Origin: Bartonella kosoyi
GTDB lineage: Bacteria > Pseudomonadota > Alphaproteobacteria > Rhizobiales > Rhizobiaceae
Length of the DNA stretch: 64,000 nucleotides
Assembly (NCBI RefSeq): GCF_003606325.2
Contig: NZ_CP031843.2
Span: 682,001-746,000 of the forward strand
Direction of reading: 5' to 3'
Position 1 is the first letter of the stretch. Every line of letters starts with the position of its first letter. The notes beneath the pieces were generated by a model. The model was not told where the DNA came from and ran no database searches. It saw only the letters and a list, made by a program, of their open reading frames with translations. The position numbers were made by a program, and so were the translations under genes. Of this stretch, positions 44,226-52,036 are shown in pieces.

Positions 44226-44254
44226 TTGACAAGGTTTTATTTTTCGTGTACATA
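44226..44254 (+). promoter_or_regulatory. brnTA promoter
   Basis: TTGACA (44226-44231), 17 nt, TACATA (44249-44254). The segments TGTACAC and GTGTACA form an inverted repeat about 40 bp apart around the promoter (near 44211 and 44247), a possible BrnA operator. Confidence 0.6.
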
Positions 44255-44260
44255 AAATAT

Positions 44261-44527
44261 ATGAAGATAGTGTGGGATGAACCAAAAAGAGCTTTGAACA
44301 TTATTAAACATAAGCTTGATTTTGCTGATGTTATTTACTTTGATTGGGAGCATGCCCTTATTGATGCGACCCATTCAAACCGCATGAAGGCTATTGGACA
44401 TTTTGCGGATGGCACAACAGTTATTGTTTTTGCAAAGCTTGGCAATGAAGCGATATCCATTATCAGTTTTCGTCGAGCTAATAAAAAAGAAAGAGAGATT
44501 TTCAATGACTATCAAAAAAAACTTTGA
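44261..44527 (+). CDS. brnT: BrnT toxin
   Basis: 88 aa from the ATG at 44261; the upstream part of the open frame includes the promoter. KIVWDEPKRALNIIKHKLDF, ADVIYFDWEHALI and RMKAIGHFADGTTVIVFAKL, then ISFRRANKKEREIF, are the BrnT signature. A RelE-like ribonuclease blocked by BrnA. It overlaps brnA by 23 nt. Confidence 0.95.
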   Translation: MKIVWDEPKRALNIIKHKLDFADVIYFDWEHALIDATHSNRMKAIGHFADGTTVIVFAKLGNEAISIISFRRANKKEREIFNDYQKKL

Positions 44528-44810
44528 AGCAGGATGTGATTACGCAAAAGAAGATTGGGATGCTGTGGATTCTCCACCATTGACAGATGAAGAACTTGCA
44601 CGCTTAAAGCCAGCTAAAGACGTTTTACCAGCCTCCTTTTTTAAGTATGTAACAGAAGAGCGCCGTAAACGTGGGCGTCCCCCCGTTGAATCTCCTAAAC
44701 AAGCGGTTACTCTCCGCCTCGACCCAAACGTTATTGCCTCTTTTAAAAAACAAGGAAAAGATTGGCGCACACGTATGGGTGAAGTCTTAAAAAAAGCAAG
44801 CGGTTGTTAA
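44505..44810 (+). CDS. brnA: BrnA antitoxin
   Basis: 101 aa from the ATG at 44505. LTDEELARLKPAKDVLPASF comes first, then an RHH DNA-binding C-terminal half (RRKRGRPPVESPKQAVTLRL, DPNVIASFKKQGKDWRTRMG). BrnA binds BrnT and represses the operon. The AGAGAGATTTTCA before the start is a usable ribosome site. Confidence 0.94.
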   Translation: MTIKKNFEAGCDYAKEDWDAVDSPPLTDEELARLKPAKDVLPASFFKYVTEERRKRGRPPVESPKQAVTLRLDPNVIASFKKQGKDWRTRMGEVLKKASGC

Positions 44811-44867
44811 GTCAAACGATCTCTCCACTTTAAAAATAATGCTTTACAGTTGAAATTAAACTCCAAT

Positions 44868-44886
44868 TGTATTACATTGAAATACA
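44868..44886 (+). promoter_or_regulatory. Operator-like sites before relBE (cassette F)
   Basis: TGTATTACA (44868-44876) followed by a second half AATACA at 44881-44886. The spacing and sequence match the pair of sites before the first relBE (10681-10699), so both modules may share an operator type. Confidence 0.55.
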
Positions 44887-44912
44887 GTTGAGTTGAGAGA
44901 GGAGAAATCATT

Positions 44913-45176
44913 ATGGCTACCAGTCGCATGGTTCAAGCACGTGTACCGGAAGAAATTCAAAATGTTGCTAATCAAGTTATTCAAGCCTCTGGTTTGTCAG
45001 TAAGTGATGTCGTGAGAGTGTTGATGACACGTATTGCGCAAGATAAAGCTATTCCTTCTTTTTTGTTTCAACCCAATGCAGAAACCATAGCGGCTTTTGC
45101 TGAACTTGATGAAGGCAACTTAAAAAAGTTTCATTCCGTAGACGAATTATTTGATGATCTCTATGCGGACGATTGA
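44913..45176 (+). CDS. relB: RelB/DinJ-family antitoxin
   Basis: 87 aa: VQARVPEEIQNVANQVIQAS, GLSVSDVVRVLMTRIAQDKA, then FLFQPNAETIAAF and an acidic end. It is a clear paralogue of the antitoxin at 10722. Ribosome site GAGAGGAG. The toxin gene overlaps by 14 nt. Confidence 0.93.
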   Translation: MATSRMVQARVPEEIQNVANQVIQASGLSVSDVVRVLMTRIAQDKAIPSFLFQPNAETIAAFAELDEGNLKKFHSVDELFDDLYADD

Positions 45177-45444
45177 ACGTACGACTATCTTCAAACGTGA
45201 TTTCAAGCGTGAGATGAAAGGACGATATCGGCATCTTTTAGATACTGATTTACGCAAAGTCATCGCAGCATTAGCAAATGATCAACCTTTAGAGCTTCGA
45301 TATCATGACCATGCTTTAACTGGAAATTGGAAAGATTATCGGGATTGTCATATTCGACCTGATTTGGTTTTGATCTATCGCTTGATTGGTCAAGAGAGGC
45401 TCGTTTTAGTGCGTCTTGGTTCTCATTCACAGCTTAATCTGTAA
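45163..45444 (+). CDS. relE: YafQ/RelE-family toxin
   Basis: 93 aa from the ATG at 45163. TTIFKRDFKREMKGRYRHLL, DHALTGNWKDYRDCHIRPDL and VLVRLGSHSQLNL carry the family histidines and mark it as a paralogue of the toxin at 11010. It converges on antirepressor cassette F. Confidence 0.93.
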   Translation: MRTIERTTIFKRDFKREMKGRYRHLLDTDLRKVIAALANDQPLELRYHDHALTGNWKDYRDCHIRPDLVLIYRLIGQERLVLVRLGSHSQLNL

Positions 45445-45457
45445 TGTCAATTAACAA

Positions 45458-45485
45458 CCCTCCCCATTTTTGAGAACGAGGAGGA
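45458..45485. terminator. Hairpin between relBE and cassette F
   Basis: CCTCC (45459-45463) with GGAGG (45480-45484), inside a sequence almost the same as the hairpin at 15567-15594 (both have CCCCATTTTTGAGAACGAGG). Convergent operons on both sides. Confidence 0.55.
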
Positions 45486-45499
45486 GGTATATATTTTAC

Positions 45500-45778
45500 T
45501 TAAGCAACCTTTTTAATGGGGCTCTCGAAATTTGGTTCATAAGCGCGCAACAAAGAATCCATGCTATGTGGTAATTCTGAATCGCCAAAATCTGTGAGAA
45601 CTGTTAAGATTTTGAGTATACTTGGCATCTCATCTTGAAGTTTTGAAATTAAAGCTTTTTCTATGACACTCATAGTATCAACCAGAGCAGTACAATCTTT
45701 GTCATTCATATTCTCATGTCTAGAAAATTGAGATAATGCCATCCATAAATCACATAAGAAGTTGGTATCTATCTTCAT
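45500..45778 (-). CDS. 92-aa partner protein of the antirepressor (cassette F)
   Basis: Near-copy of the genes at 24228 and 35390 (MKIDTNFLCDLWMALSQFSR; AYEPNFESPIKKVA at the end). 4-nt overlap with the antirepressor. Function unknown. Confidence 0.78.
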   Translation of the reverse strand: MKIDTNFLCDLWMALSQFSRHENMNDKDCTALVDTMSVIEKALISKLQDEMPSILKILTVLTDFGDSELPHSMDSLLRAYEPNFESPIKKVA

Positions 45779-46518
45779 TGCACACCTCCATGGATTTGCT
45801 CTCTCAAACATGCCAAACCTCTGGATGTGATTTTTGTCGAAGGGAGTACCTTTTCTGTACCATCTGGTCTTTGGATAGTGATAGCAGGACAATCCATGAA
45901 TCCTTTCTTGATTTTATCTTGGTAAGGTAACAAAGGTGCTCCTGGAGCTCGTCGATAGATCCAGTCATGTTTGCGCAAGTAATCGTTTAAATCCTTTGGT
46001 CGCACCTCTAACATCTTCGCTGCTTCGATTAAACCAAACAAACCATCAGAACGTTTTAAGCCTTCCAAAGCTTCTGCTTTTGGCTTGAGTGTACTCACCT
46101 CATTTCTTAAGTCTTCTAATTGATTGATACTCTCTAAAAGGAGCTGTTTAATCGTAAGAGGATTTTCCAATGCATTGGCAAGATCTACTTGTGGTGTTGC
46201 TACTTGTTTCAAAAGCCGTTCACATTTGATAAAGTATTGACGTGCTTCATGCCCTTTATCATTACGTTCGATCATGGAAAGATGTTTAGCCATGTCTAAG
46301 GTAATGTGGTATTCTTTAGAAGGACGCCCACCTGAACTTTCGCTCAAAAAAGAGCAAAAGTCATATCCTTCTTTAAATTTACAGTCTTGAATACGTCTGA
46401 TAATCCAGTCTTTAAAGCTGGTTTTTACTTCTAAAAACGCATGCAAATCACGAGCATTAACGGTTTGGACAGTTTCCTGATCAATAGTTTGTTCCGATAT
46501 CGGAATAAGAGTGTTCAT
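45775..46518 (-). CDS. AntA/AntB + KilAC antirepressor (cassette F)
   Basis: 247 aa from the ATG at 46518; the open frame extends upstream into the leader, but AGGAG at 46524-46528 and comparison with the other copies fix the start. AntA/AntB part: QTVNARDLHAFLEVKTSFKD, SSGGRPSKEYHITLDMAKHL. The linker differs from B and E (ENPLTIKQLLLESINQLEDL). The KilAC part is the shared one, with small changes (DLNDYLRKHDWIYRRAPGAP). Confidence 0.9.
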   Translation of the reverse strand: MNTLIPISEQTIDQETVQTVNARDLHAFLEVKTSFKDWIIRRIQDCKFKEGYDFCSFLSESSGGRPSKEYHITLDMAKHLSMIERNDKGHEARQYFIKCERLLKQVATPQVDLANALENPLTIKQLLLESINQLEDLRNEVSTLKPKAEALEGLKRSDGLFGLIEAAKMLEVRPKDLNDYLRKHDWIYRRAPGAPLLPYQDKIKKGFMDCPAITIQRPDGTEKVLPSTKITSRGLACLREQIHGGVQ

Positions 46519-46797
46519 GTGAACTCCTTGTTGATAGATGTTTCTTAATGACACTCCAAAAGAGCGCCGGGTGCTAAGAAACACGGCAACAAGCCCGTCG
46601 TTATGCTTTTCCCCCGAAAGGGTATTTTATGGCATAACCACACCCGACAAGACCAGTATACGCTATACGCGCATAATGAGTCAAAGCCTTTACAATGTGC
46701 GGAAGACTGATTATTTCGGCAACCAATCCGCTTGTTGTTTTGAGGTGTTTCTTAGGCACCTGATTCGGCAATAGACATAACATCACTGCCTTGTCAA
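46519..46797 (-). ncRNA. Leader RNA, copy F (barcode CAACAAG)
   Basis: Plus-strand positions: P1 -35 (TTGACA) 46792-46797, -10 (TATTGC) 46768-46773, spacing 18. P2 -35 (TTGACT) 46679-46684, -10 (TATACT) 46655-46660, spacing 18. X1 barcode 46731-46737 and X3 barcode 46527-46533 read CAACAAG; X2 at 46587-46593 reads CTTGTTG. The inner stem is GATTGGTT/AATCAGTC with G-T pairs, and the outer GCGGA/TCCGC stem is kept. Confidence 0.8.
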
Positions 46798-47115
46798 GTG
46801 ATAAAAACTTTTTTCTAAAAATAATACGCTATTGTACAGTGTGTATATAAATACACATTAAATTCGTTATTTATCAATGTGTTGTGTGTACAATGTACAG
46901 TTGATTTGAAAATTCTGTCGCTAGCGATAGTTCGCGCTAGCCTGCCCCGCAACGAAGCCAACCCGCTGGGAAGTACCTTTTACATTGATTTTATTTACTT
47001 TTTTATGGAAAAAACAAAGCATAAATGATGATCTTTTTTTAAAATTGCAATAAGAATAGGGAATGCTTAAACGCATAAAGATATGGAATATAGAGATAAA
47101 GCTTGAGAACATGAT
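46798..47115. other. Intergenic region with palindromes
   Basis: No gene supported. TGTGTAT (46840-46846) and ATACACA (46851-46857) form a perfect hairpin or operator. ATTGTACA (46831-46838) recurs inverted as TGTACAAT (about 46887). GCTAGCG/CGCTAGC near 46920-46942 is another hairpin. The sites lie upstream of leader F promoter P1 and downstream of the minor tail gene, and may be control sites for P1. Confidence 0.5.
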
Positions 47116-47694
47116 CTAGCCTTTTTTATTAGCAGCGTATTCTTGACGAGCAAGTTGTCTCTGTATATTTTTGGTTAATCTTTCATTGGCATATTGTGCA
47201 ATAGCACTTGCAATCTCTGGCTTGGACATCACTTTAGCAATTGATGGTCCTTCCTGTTTTGCAATAGGGAATTGGTCTCCATCATCTCTTTGAAACACAT
47301 TCCCTCCCATTTTTAATTCAACACGTTTTGGAAAACTGCCTCCCATGATAAAACCATGGGGCAAGATTTCTTTCTTTTTAAACAGTGTGTAAGTTACGCC
47401 GCGTTTTGTTTCTTTTGCCTTAAAAAATTTAAGAGGTATCGGTGTTCCAGAACCAATGATATCTGTCTCAAGAAATCTTGCTGTCGCCTTTTCTTTAATA
47501 TAAACACCTCTTCTTATACGCTTTATTTGGGCTGATGAGATGTCGGTAACTTGCTTTTCAGTAAAGCGTTCAACTTGTTTTGCTGCAGTGTTTAGAGCAT
47601 TACGCAGAGCCCAATTAAGGCGAGGGGCTTGAAGGCTTGTGAAGGTATCCTTCACCTGTTGAAGATACCATTTTTGGTGGATAATTAATTTCAA
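47116..47694 (-). CDS. Minor tail protein Z-like (lambda gpZ family)
   Basis: 192 aa, same length as lambda Z. Helical N-terminus (RLNWALRNALNTAAKQVERF), then SSAQIKRIRRGVYIKEKATA and FIMGGSFPKRVELKMGGNVF QRDDGDQFP, the family motif near the end. It acts in tail completion or joining. It is separated from the other head genes by cassette F and brnTA, so insertions have split the late operon. Confidence 0.82.
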   Translation of the reverse strand: MKLIIHQKWYLQQVKDTFTSLQAPRLNWALRNALNTAAKQVERFTEKQVTDISSAQIKRIRRGVYIKEKATARFLETDIIGSGTPIPLKFFKAKETKRGVTYTLFKKKEILPHGFIMGGSFPKRVELKMGGNVFQRDDGDQFPIAKQEGPSIAKVMSKPEIASAIAQYANERLTKNIQRQLARQEYAANKKG

Positions 47695-47697
47695 CTT

Positions 47698-48018
47698 TTA
47701 AGCCTTTTGGGGGGTAGATGTTGATGGCTTGGAAGCTTTAGGTGCTTTTGGTTTTTCGAATGAGGGTTCCTCTGTTACTGTTTCAGATGATGTTTGGTTG
47801 GGTTCTTTTTCTACCTGCTTAATCTGTTCAATTGTCTTGTTGGGTTTTATTTTTGTTTTGACATCAACAAAGGGTTTAGCAGCATTTGCACGCTTGAGAC
47901 GTGCGTAGACTTGATTAGAAATCTCAACAAATGGATTATTGGGAGTTGAAGTTTCAAAACGAACAGTGCTTTTATTATCGCCAACAACACACATTGGCTT
48001 GGTGATGATTGCTTTCAT
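47698..48018 (-). CDS. Hypothetical phage protein with Pro/Lys/Thr-rich tail
   Basis: 106 aa. The N-terminal half (PMCVVGDNKSTVRFETSTPN, NPFVEISNQVYARLKRANAA) looks folded. The C-terminal half is rich in Lys, Pro, Ser, Thr and Glu and probably disordered. It lies 3 nt before the gpZ-like gene and is transcribed with it. A head-tail adaptor would fit the position; unproven. Confidence 0.6.
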   Translation of the reverse strand: MKAIITKPMCVVGDNKSTVRFETSTPNNPFVEISNQVYARLKRANAAKPFVDVKTKIKPNKTIEQIKQVEKEPNQTSSETVTEEPSFEKPKAPKASKPSTSTPQKA

Positions 48019-48369
48019 CTTCGCTCCTTTTGAGGCAATGAATTAATGACATCATTGGTTACTGAATGGCGTTTGATATGTGCAAAATAGATTAGTCTGT
48101 TTTATCAATAAAAACAGTACTTTAAGCCCTCTTGAAAGCTTAATATTTTATCAAATTTTAGGGGATATTTTTGAACTTTAGATACAATACGACTAGTGCC
48201 GTACTGCCACTAAATACGATTTTTCACGTATTGTCAATAGAAAAATCACGATATTATATATTTTTAATTTTTTTGATCAAAACTTAGTATTTTAAAAGCC
48301 AATCTTTAATTTTATACAAATAACAACATTTATGTTGTATTTAAACATTTTAGATGTTATATTATATTT
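48019..48369. other. Regulatory region between tail genes and hicAB
   Basis: Divergent promoters for the minus-strand tail genes and plus-strand hicAB must lie here. Two palindromes precede hicA: ACAACAT/ATGTTGT (48323-48338) and AACAT/ATGTT (48344-48358). Further left are ATACGA-type repeats (near 48187-48230). No coding region seen. Confidence 0.5.
48323..48358 (+). promoter_or_regulatory. hicAB operator palindromes
   Basis: ACAACAT-TT-ATGTTGT is a perfect inverted repeat, and a shorter AACAT-N5-ATGTT follows, 11 bp before the hicA ATG. Such sites are bound by HicB-type antitoxins. Confidence 0.55.
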
Positions 48370-48552
48370 ATGAACAGTCAAGAATTAAAAAGATATCTTA
48401 CGAAACATGGTTGCAGTTTTACCTCAGGGAAAGGTGGCCATTTGCTTGTAAAACGTGGTTCTAAAAAATCCGTTTTACCTATGCATGGTACGCGGAAAGA
48501 ATTAGGAACGGGATTAGTTCAAAAGATTCTTAAAGATCTTGACCTAAGGTAA
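48370..48552 (+). CDS. hicA: HicA toxin
   Basis: 60 aa: NSQELKRYLTKHGCSFTSGK, GGHLLVKRGSKKSVLPMHGT and a GLVQKILKDLDL end. This is the HicA double-stranded-RNA-binding-like fold with its catalytic histidine in GGHLL. It cleaves mRNA. Confidence 0.94.
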   Translation: MNSQELKRYLTKHGCSFTSGKGGHLLVKRGSKKSVLPMHGTRKELGTGLVQKILKDLDLR

Positions 48553-48572
48553 GTCTGAATATGGAGATGTAA

Positions 48573-48995
48573 ATGAAATATGCACTTAAATTTATCAAAG
48601 ATGACAATGATACTCTTCTTGTCGTTTCCAAAGACTTTCAAGAATTTATTACCTATGGTAACGACGAAAAAGAGGCTTTGGAACACGCTAAAAATGCCCT
48701 TTTAACAGTTATTATGGGGCGTTTCCAAGATCGAGAAGTTGTCCCTTTTGGAGCTCGTGATGCTGCCTATCCTTTTGTTGAAGTATCTTCATTAGTTATT
48801 TTAAAAATTGCAATACACAACGCTATGGTTGAAAAGAATTTACGCAAAGCTGATCTTACGCGTCTTTTAAAACTCAATCCAATACAAATTGACCGATTAT
48901 TGGATTTAAACCACGCAACAAAATTAGACTCTTTAGAATCCACTCTTATTACTCTTGGCAAAGAAGTTACCATTAGTATCCAAGATGCCGCTTGA
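48573..48995 (+). CDS. hicB: HicB antitoxin
   Basis: 140 aa. The partial RNase-H-like N-terminus binds HicA (EFITYGNDEKEALEHAKNAL). The C-terminal half is a helix-turn-helix (KADLTRLLKLNPIQIDRLLD). It lies 20 nt after hicA. Confidence 0.93.
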   Translation: MKYALKFIKDDNDTLLVVSKDFQEFITYGNDEKEALEHAKNALLTVIMGRFQDREVVPFGARDAAYPFVEVSSLVILKIAIHNAMVEKNLRKADLTRLLKLNPIQIDRLLDLNHATKLDSLESTLITLGKEVTISIQDAA

Positions 48996-48998
48996 AAC

Positions 48999-49541
48999 TT
49001 ATTGGTTTTGCGTAAAATGTTTATGGAGCGCATTAAGAGCAACATACAGCGAACCTACAAGATGAGATAGTGATTGATCTTCACTAACAAGATATTGTAA
49101 TGCGGCATGAAGATTATATTGATGGTAAAAACATTGTGCTTCTTTGATAACCCCTTTCATTTCTTCATAACAATGAGTTGCTCTTTCAATCCATCGTTGT
49201 TGTGCCTCTTCATTTGATGAAGGAGTAAAATCATCATAAATTGCATTTGGTAAGGCTTTTGCACAGAGGTAATTATTTCTCACTTCAAGGTATTTTTGTG
49301 CTGCATCATACTGATCTTGGTTAATCACACCTTGCAGATAAAGCCGTCCGATATAGGTAGCGGAAAGCGGATTTTTTGCTTCTTCTATGGTTAAACAGAA
49401 GCGTTTGGCACGCATTTCTATTGCTAATTTATCAATGGGGTCATGAGGCATTTTTGTCCGTGAGATACGACCGTTGGGTTCTCTGATACATCCCTTAATC
49501 CGTGGACGCCCACGTTTTGCATGTTTTTTTCTTTTTGTCAT
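48999..49541 (-). CDS. Hypothetical phage protein with AT-hook-like start
   Basis: 180 aa. The basic N-terminus KRKKHAKRGRPRIKG holds an RGRP AT-hook core, so minor-groove DNA binding is possible. The rest is helical (EEAQQRWIERATHCYEEMKG), with no family known to me. It overlaps nothing, follows ssb after 10 nt on the minus strand and may be a DNA-metabolism or late control protein. Confidence 0.65.
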   Translation of the reverse strand: MTKRKKHAKRGRPRIKGCIREPNGRISRTKMPHDPIDKLAIEMRAKRFCLTIEEAKNPLSATYIGRLYLQGVINQDQYDAAQKYLEVRNNYLCAKALPNAIYDDFTPSSNEEAQQRWIERATHCYEEMKGVIKEAQCFYHQYNLHAALQYLVSEDQSLSHLVGSLYVALNALHKHFTQNQ

Positions 49542-49551
49542 ATTTTTTCAA

Positions 49552-49995
49552 TCAGAATGGGACGCTATCATTAAGAGATGCGCTATAATCTTGAGTACCA
49601 GAGGCGATAGCATAATTTTGAGAAGTAATGGGTGAGGGGGTAGATTGCTCTTTCTTTGCATCAAGCAAATACAACTCGCCTTTATATTGAGGCAAAATAA
49701 TTTCTGTTGTGTAACGGTCATGACCATTTTTATCTTGCCATTTACGGGTTTGTAATTTGCCTTCTACATAAACCTTTGAACCTTTGTTTAGATATTGAAG
49801 TGCTATTTTTGCCAAATGCGGATTAAAAACCACTACGGAGTGCCATTCAGTTTTCTCTACTTTTTGGTGCGTGTTTTTATCCGTATAGCTTTCAGAAGTA
49901 GCCAACCTAAAATTGACTATTTCAGCTCCAGAAGTCATCGTTTTGCTTTCGGGATCTGCCCCTAAATAGCCCATTAAGATCACTTTATTCAACAT
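49552..49995 (-). CDS. ssb: Single-stranded DNA-binding protein
   Basis: 147 aa with the OB-fold SSB pattern: [55 protein letters not shown] and [20 protein letters not shown]. The C-terminal tip is SVPF with an Asp before it, the partner-binding tail. It supports phage replication and recombination. Confidence 0.96.
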   Translation of the reverse strand: MLNKVILMGYLGADPESKTMTSGAEIVNFRLATSESYTDKNTHQKVEKTEWHSVVVFNPHLAKIALQYLNKGSKVYVEGKLQTRKWQDKNGHDRYTTEIILPQYKGELYLLDAKKEQSTPSPITSQNYAIASGTQDYSASLNDSVPF

Positions 49996-50136
49996 GTTTT
50001 TTGTTACCTTAAGTTTGTGTTTAAATATGTAAAAAAACTAGTATAATTTTATTATTTTTTCAATTATTTCAAAATGATATTATTAATTATTAACATATAA
50101 CATTATGTTTTACGGCATACCTATACGATAAGGAGA

Positions 50137-50511
50137 TCAAGGTAATTTATTTTGCTGTTTCTTTTCTATTTTCTTCATGAATTCCTTGAATTCTGTTAGA
50201 TCTTTTTGTGAAAGGCACTTAAAATTTCTAACAAACGGGTTAGGCATTTCATGGTTAAGTGGATCAGAAGAGTTTATTGTAAAATTCTTGCGATAAATAT
50301 CAGCTTCTTGTTTTAAGAGAGAAGCCATATCTTGATCTAAATCGTATAATTCTATGACCTTTTCTTCCATACCAACGGGCACAGATTTTTTGCCAATCTC
50401 GACAGAAGATAAAAACGCTACAGATATACCTAATTTCTCAGCCATATCTAATAGACGCTCTGCATGATCTATACGAATTTTACGTAAGGTTTTGCCAAAT
50501 GGTGTAAGCAT
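50137..50511 (-). CDS. XRE-family transcriptional regulator
   Basis: 124 aa from the ATG at 50511 (GGAG 10 nt before). Helix-turn-helix: FGKTLRKIRIDHAERLLDMA, EKLGISVAFLSSVEIGKKSV. The C-terminal helical part is charged. A regulator of the early left operon is likely. It is 4 nt downstream of the methylase gene. Confidence 0.82.
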   Translation of the reverse strand: MLTPFGKTLRKIRIDHAERLLDMAEKLGISVAFLSSVEIGKKSVPVGMEEKVIELYDLDQDMASLLKQEADIYRKNFTINSSDPLNHEMPNPFVRNFKCLSQKDLTEFKEFMKKIEKKQQNKLP

Positions 50512-50536
50512 TTGATTAAAGCTCCTATTCACGCAA

Positions 50537-51409
50537 TCAAGCTGCTTTGAGAAGTGATATTGTGTTCTTTTCTAAGAATTGAGGCATTTTGATTTTAGGC
50601 GAAAAAATCATCAGTTCAGTAGCTTGCCTTTTCTCCTGTAGAGAATACTGTATGTTGAATTCTACTAAGGGATATTTTCTGTACAAAGATTTAATTTCTT
50701 CTACATTATCATAGGTGATCAACCAGGGCGCATTCACATGTTGGGAAAGGGTATTTTCTAATACCTGATGATCGTTAGCTTGATAAAATGAAGCATATAA
50801 TCCTCGTCCTTTTTTAAAATAAGGAGGGTCCATATAAAAGAAAATATTTTCATCTTTATCTGTCCCATAACGTAGCAAAAACTCTCGTGCATCTAACCAT
50901 GTTAAATGTATCCTATCTTTGTGCGTACTTATGCGAAGAATGCGTTCAATGATGTTTTTTTTGTTAAATCGGCAATTTATTTTATAATTGCCATTTTGTC
51001 CTTTGCCTCCAATTGGACCAGAATTTTTAATAATTCCAGATCGATTTGTACGATTTAAAAAGAGTGCAGCAAATCCTAGGCTAAGTACATCTGCTTGTTC
51101 AGAAGAAATTTCTTTTTGTTTATACCATTCTTCTAAGCTAACGGCCGTTGTGTTAATTTTTTCTATTAATTCTTCTGTTTTGTGTAAGACACAATGCCAA
51201 AAGCTCCAAATGAATGGATCAATATCGTTAATATGAATATCTTTAACGTCATTATTCAAAAGAAGCTTGAGCGCAAGCCCACATCCACCAGCAAAAGGTT
51301 CCCTATAGGAACATCCATTTAATCCATTTTTTTCAAAAATTTCTTTGATTTTTCCATAAAGTATGGCTTTACCGCCTGGATATCTCAATGGTGAGCAGAT
51401 ATGAGTCAT
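50537..51409 (-). CDS. D12-class DNA adenine methyltransferase
   Basis: 290 aa. Motif X region PLRYPGGKAILYGKIKEIF, motif I YREPFAGGCGLALKL, motif IV FYMDPPYFKKGRGLYASFY. The RNRSGIIKNSGPIGGKGQNG loop is like that of many phage Dam proteins. It may protect against restriction. Second D12 enzyme of this prophage. Confidence 0.92.
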   Translation of the reverse strand: MTHICSPLRYPGGKAILYGKIKEIFEKNGLNGCSYREPFAGGCGLALKLLLNNDVKDIHINDIDPFIWSFWHCVLHKTEELIEKINTTAVSLEEWYKQKEISSEQADVLSLGFAALFLNRTNRSGIIKNSGPIGGKGQNGNYKINCRFNKKNIIERILRISTHKDRIHLTWLDAREFLLRYGTDKDENIFFYMDPPYFKKGRGLYASFYQANDHQVLENTLSQHVNAPWLITYDNVEEIKSLYRKYPLVEFNIQYSLQEKRQATELMIFSPKIKMPQFLEKNTISLLKAA

Positions 51410-51520
51410 TGCTACACCCCTTTCAATATGTTTGTGATTTCTTTAGTTGATTTCATTAATAGAGTGTTAAGAAGATACAGCACCGATTAACCTAAAAAGT
51501 CTTATAAATTGGAAATTTTG

Positions 51521-52036
51521 CTATGGCTTTTTAGTACAAGACTGTAGTATGTAGATGGATATATTTATTAAACTGCGTGTACGAAACATAAGAAACAATA
51601 CACAGCATAAAAAGTAGTACCAAAGCACAATGTCTAAATACCCAAATACGGTATCCAATGAAAAAGAAAACTGGTGTTCCACGTGCTTAGAAGTGACAGG
51701 CAAAGAAACAGCCTCTTCATAACTATTTGGAAAAATTAAAACGACAAGTGCTAAAATTATTAGATTTAAAATTCGGTGCATATATTGTTGTAAATCACGT
51801 GTTAGGATCACCCAACCCGTTGTATCATCATGTTTATATTTTGGATTATTTTGCAATTCAAAAGGAATATGAGAATTGCATAAAATTACAAAAATATTTG
51901 TTATTATTATCAAACCAAAAGAGGCAAATATCAAAATACTTTGAATAAAATAGGGATTTTTTTTGATATCTAAAAAGCATAAAAATATAAAAACTATAAT
52001 GCCAAACAAGGCTCTTAGTTGCTTATCTGTAAACAT
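51521..52036 (-). CDS. Membrane protein of unknown function
   Basis: About 171 aa from the ATG at 52036 (GCAGGAA with 7-nt spacing; ATG 52042 is also possible). Four hydrophobic segments: LFGIIVFIFLCFL, SILIFASFGLIIITNIFVIL, ILNLIILALVVLIF and VLWYYFLCCVLFLMF. No family recognised. An accessory membrane protein in the early left region; superinfection exclusion is one possibility, without direct support. Confidence 0.6.
   Translation of the reverse strand: MFTDKQLRALFGIIVFIFLCFLDIKKNPYFIQSILIFASFGLIIITNIFVILCNSHIPFELQNNPKYKHDDTTGWVILTRDLQQYMHRILNLIILALVVLIFPNSYEEAVSLPVTSKHVEHQFSFSLDTVFGYLDIVLWYYFLCCVLFLMFRTRSLINISIYILQSCTKKP

Noticed and set aside
46921..47112. 63-codon minus-strand open frame before leader F
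   Set aside because: Low complexity, no ribosome site, overlaps palindromic control sequences.
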